Positions 5,021-5,881 of a stretch of 5,881 bases of DNA are shown here, piece by piece. The notes under the pieces are model-generated. The model had not been told where the DNA came from, did not search any database, and worked only from the letters and a program-made list of their open reading frames with translations. Position 1 is the stretch's first letter. Every line of letters starts with the position of its first letter. The translations under genes and the position numbers were made by a program. Source of the stretch: Thermaerobacter marianensis (lineage in GTDB: Bacteria > Bacillota > Sulfobacillia > DYIH01 > DYIG01); assembly GCA_020723725.1 (NCBI GenBank), contig DYIG01000081.1, forward strand, positions 1,188 through 7,068, in the 5' to 3' direction.

Positions 5021-5739
5021 AAAGGAAGAATTTCACTTTTGGGTGGGACTTACTGCTCACCGCCGGGGTCAACCTTGTGGCCTCTCTGATGATGAAGTAT
5101 GTCCTGGAAGGGGCCACCATGGCCGGTGGGACGGCCCCGGAGCGCCTGGCGTACATAGCATCAAACCGTAGGATCGTCATTTTCGGCTGGGGGACCTGGG
5201 TCGCCGCCACGATTACTCTCCTCCTGGCGTTTTGGGTCTGGAATCTCATTCTTAATCAGCAACTGGCCTACCGGCTGCGTTTTGCTTTTGCCATTGCCAT
5301 TGTCGGGAGTGCCCTGGATATAGCAGCCGATGTCCTGCAGATGTCGGTCATTCCCTACCTGGCCGGGGAGTACGTTCGTGCCGCTGCCGCCGGAAACGCT
5401 TCGGGCGCCCTGCCCATGGTTGGAACGGAAGCTTACACGATAGCGCAGTCCTTTGGGGCCTGGGACACTGCTGCGGTTGCTCTTACCGGTGGAGCGGGGA
5501 ACACCCTATATGCCGTGGCCGGCCTGATCGTCACCTCGGTTATGTTCGAGACGCCGTGGGTTCCCCGTTGGTACAGCTGGTGGGGGGCGGCGGTTTGGGT
5601 TGTTGCCTTTGTGGCCAGCATCCTGCTCTTCTGGTTCCCGCGATTCCTGCCCTTTGGCGTGGCGGCGGAGATGATCCTCTTCATAGCCTGGGCTTCTGCA
5701 TTTGGAGTGTTCCTACTGCGTTTGCGAAAGTTTGAATAA
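5017..5739 (+). CDS. Six-helix integral membrane protein, DUF4386-like
   Basis: The 240-aa product has about six hydrophobic segments (roughly residues 10-27, 53-79, 88-112, 148-176, 187-207 and 212-235). Length and layout resemble DUF4386 membrane proteins, including the ALDIAADVLQ segment in the third helix and the FGAWDTAAVALTGGAGNTLYAVAGLIV segment in the fourth. Acidic residues within helices (Asp101, Asp105, Asp150) are notable and could bind a cation or cofactor. The start ATG 5017 overlaps the previous stop as ATGA, and no Shine-Dalgarno precedes it. Translation therefore depends on coupling to the four-helix protein, which suggests that the two act together. A G-rich run (5742-5747) follows the stop, and no terminator is evident. 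The family match is by general resemblance only; biochemical role unknown. Confidence 0.65.
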   Translation: MKRKNFTFGWDLLLTAGVNLVASLMMKYVLEGATMAGGTAPERLAYIASNRRIVIFGWGTWVAATITLLLAFWVWNLILNQQLAYRLRFAFAIAIVGSALDIAADVLQMSVIPYLAGEYVRAAAAGNASGALPMVGTEAYTIAQSFGAWDTAAVALTGGAGNTLYAVAGLIVTSVMFETPWVPRWYSWWGAAVWVVAFVASILLFWFPRFLPFGVAAEMILFIAWASAFGVFLLRLRKFE

Positions 5740-5806
5740 GAGGGGGGTACGTCATGATACTAGTCACCGGCGGGGTGCTGCGATGCGTCGTGCGCGGTCG
5801 CAAAAG

Positions 5807-5865
5807 TGATCACCAAATAGTATTCATATGGGGATAGGATCGGATGCGCTCATCCTTGGTGATCA
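5807..5865. repeat. Perfect 10-bp inverted repeat over the 3' end of the PIN gene
   Basis: TGATCACCAA (5807-5816) and TTGGTGATCA (5856-5865) are exact reverse complements 39 bases apart. A smaller dyad, GGATG-CGCT-CATCC (5842-5855), is nested directly beside the right arm. The left arm spans the PIN stop codon and the right arm codes for its ITK residues. It may fold the 3' end of the PIN message, but both arms are largely coding, so chance is possible. Confidence 0.5.
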
Positions 5866-5881
5866 GGGTGGCCCCCAGACT
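5810..5881 (-). CDS. VapC-type PIN-domain protein, C-terminal fragment (5' end outside window)
   Basis: The last 23 codons of a - strand gene enter from the right edge and end at TGA 5810-5812. They read SLGATLITKDERIRSYPHMN followed by TIW. This matches the C-terminus of PIN-domain ribonucleases of type II VapBC toxin-antitoxin modules. There an alanine-threonine-leucine beta-strand, (V/I)T(x)D with a catalytic or structural Asp, and a final tyrosine-proline...W ending are common. Here the Asp is the tenth visible residue. The antitoxin and the first catalytic acids would lie beyond the window. It converges on the DUF4386-like gene, 70 bases away. Assignment rests on a short stretch but the motif is characteristic; toxicity cannot be judged. 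Confidence 0.7.
   Translation of the reverse strand, partial: SLGATLITKDERIRSYPHMNTIW

Noticed and set aside
5754..5837. 27-codon frame starting MILVTGG after a G-rich run, reminiscent of NAD(P)-binding SDR starts
   Set aside because: The resemblance ends after seven residues, the frame stops quickly, and it overlaps the end of the PIN gene on the other strand. A remnant cannot be excluded but is unsupported.
1..5881. CRISPR arrays, tRNA or rRNA genes, transposase genes
   Set aside because: No regularly spaced repeats, no cloverleaf or CCA end, no rRNA-like stretch and no transposase motifs were seen on either strand.

Overview
The window is about 5.9 kb of moderately GC-rich bacterial DNA. 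Genes are densely packed and have recognisable Shine-Dalgarno sites, one of which (GGAGGAGG) is very strong. It carries seven complete protein genes and one partial gene at each end. Most products are membrane or envelope proteins. RND and outer-membrane-factor (OMF/TolC-type) components imply a cell with a Gram-negative-style efflux system. However, the OMF-like protein has strikingly short beta-hairpin regions. Together with the strong Shine-Dalgarno sites, this leaves an anaerobic Peptococcaceae-like Firmicute or a deltaproteobacterium-like lineage both possible. This lineage guess is weak and is not proven by the sequence.

Left part (1-2125): the 3' end of an RND efflux permease on the + strand is followed by a convergent TetR/AcrR-family repressor on the - strand. 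A TolC-family gene then diverges from the repressor gene. The 90-bp divergent spacer holds a good sigma-70-type promoter (TTGACA, 17 bp, CACAAT). A perfect GAGTGA-N4-TCACTC operator sits on its predicted start point. The likely logic is a substrate-responsive TetR repressor that controls the TolC-like gene and probably itself. No membrane-fusion protein gene is visible in the window.

Middle part (2183-4080, - strand): an apparent three-gene transcription unit. Its first gene is a 448-aa MFS transporter of the nitrate/nitrite-porter (NNP/NarK) type, starting at GTG. One base after its stop begins a 53-aa single-pass membrane protein that appears to be an accessory small subunit. After a 20-bp perfect hairpin comes a small, very basic two-helix membrane protein of unknown function. 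The transporter keeps both family arginines and the first glycine/asparagine signature. The second signature lacks the usual asparagine, so the substrate is uncertain.

Right part (4081-5881): a 463-bp AT-richer intergenic region without genes holds several dyads, a strong hairpin, a 9-bp direct repeat with 18-bp period around a perfect TATAAT box, and a 15-bp palindrome. It probably serves the transporter operon on one side and a two-gene + strand operon on the other. That operon encodes a four-helix CopD/HemJ/DUF2269-like membrane protein, followed with an ATGA overlap by a six-helix DUF4386-like membrane protein. The window ends in the last 23 codons of a - strand gene whose sequence matches the C-terminus of VapC-type PIN-domain proteins.
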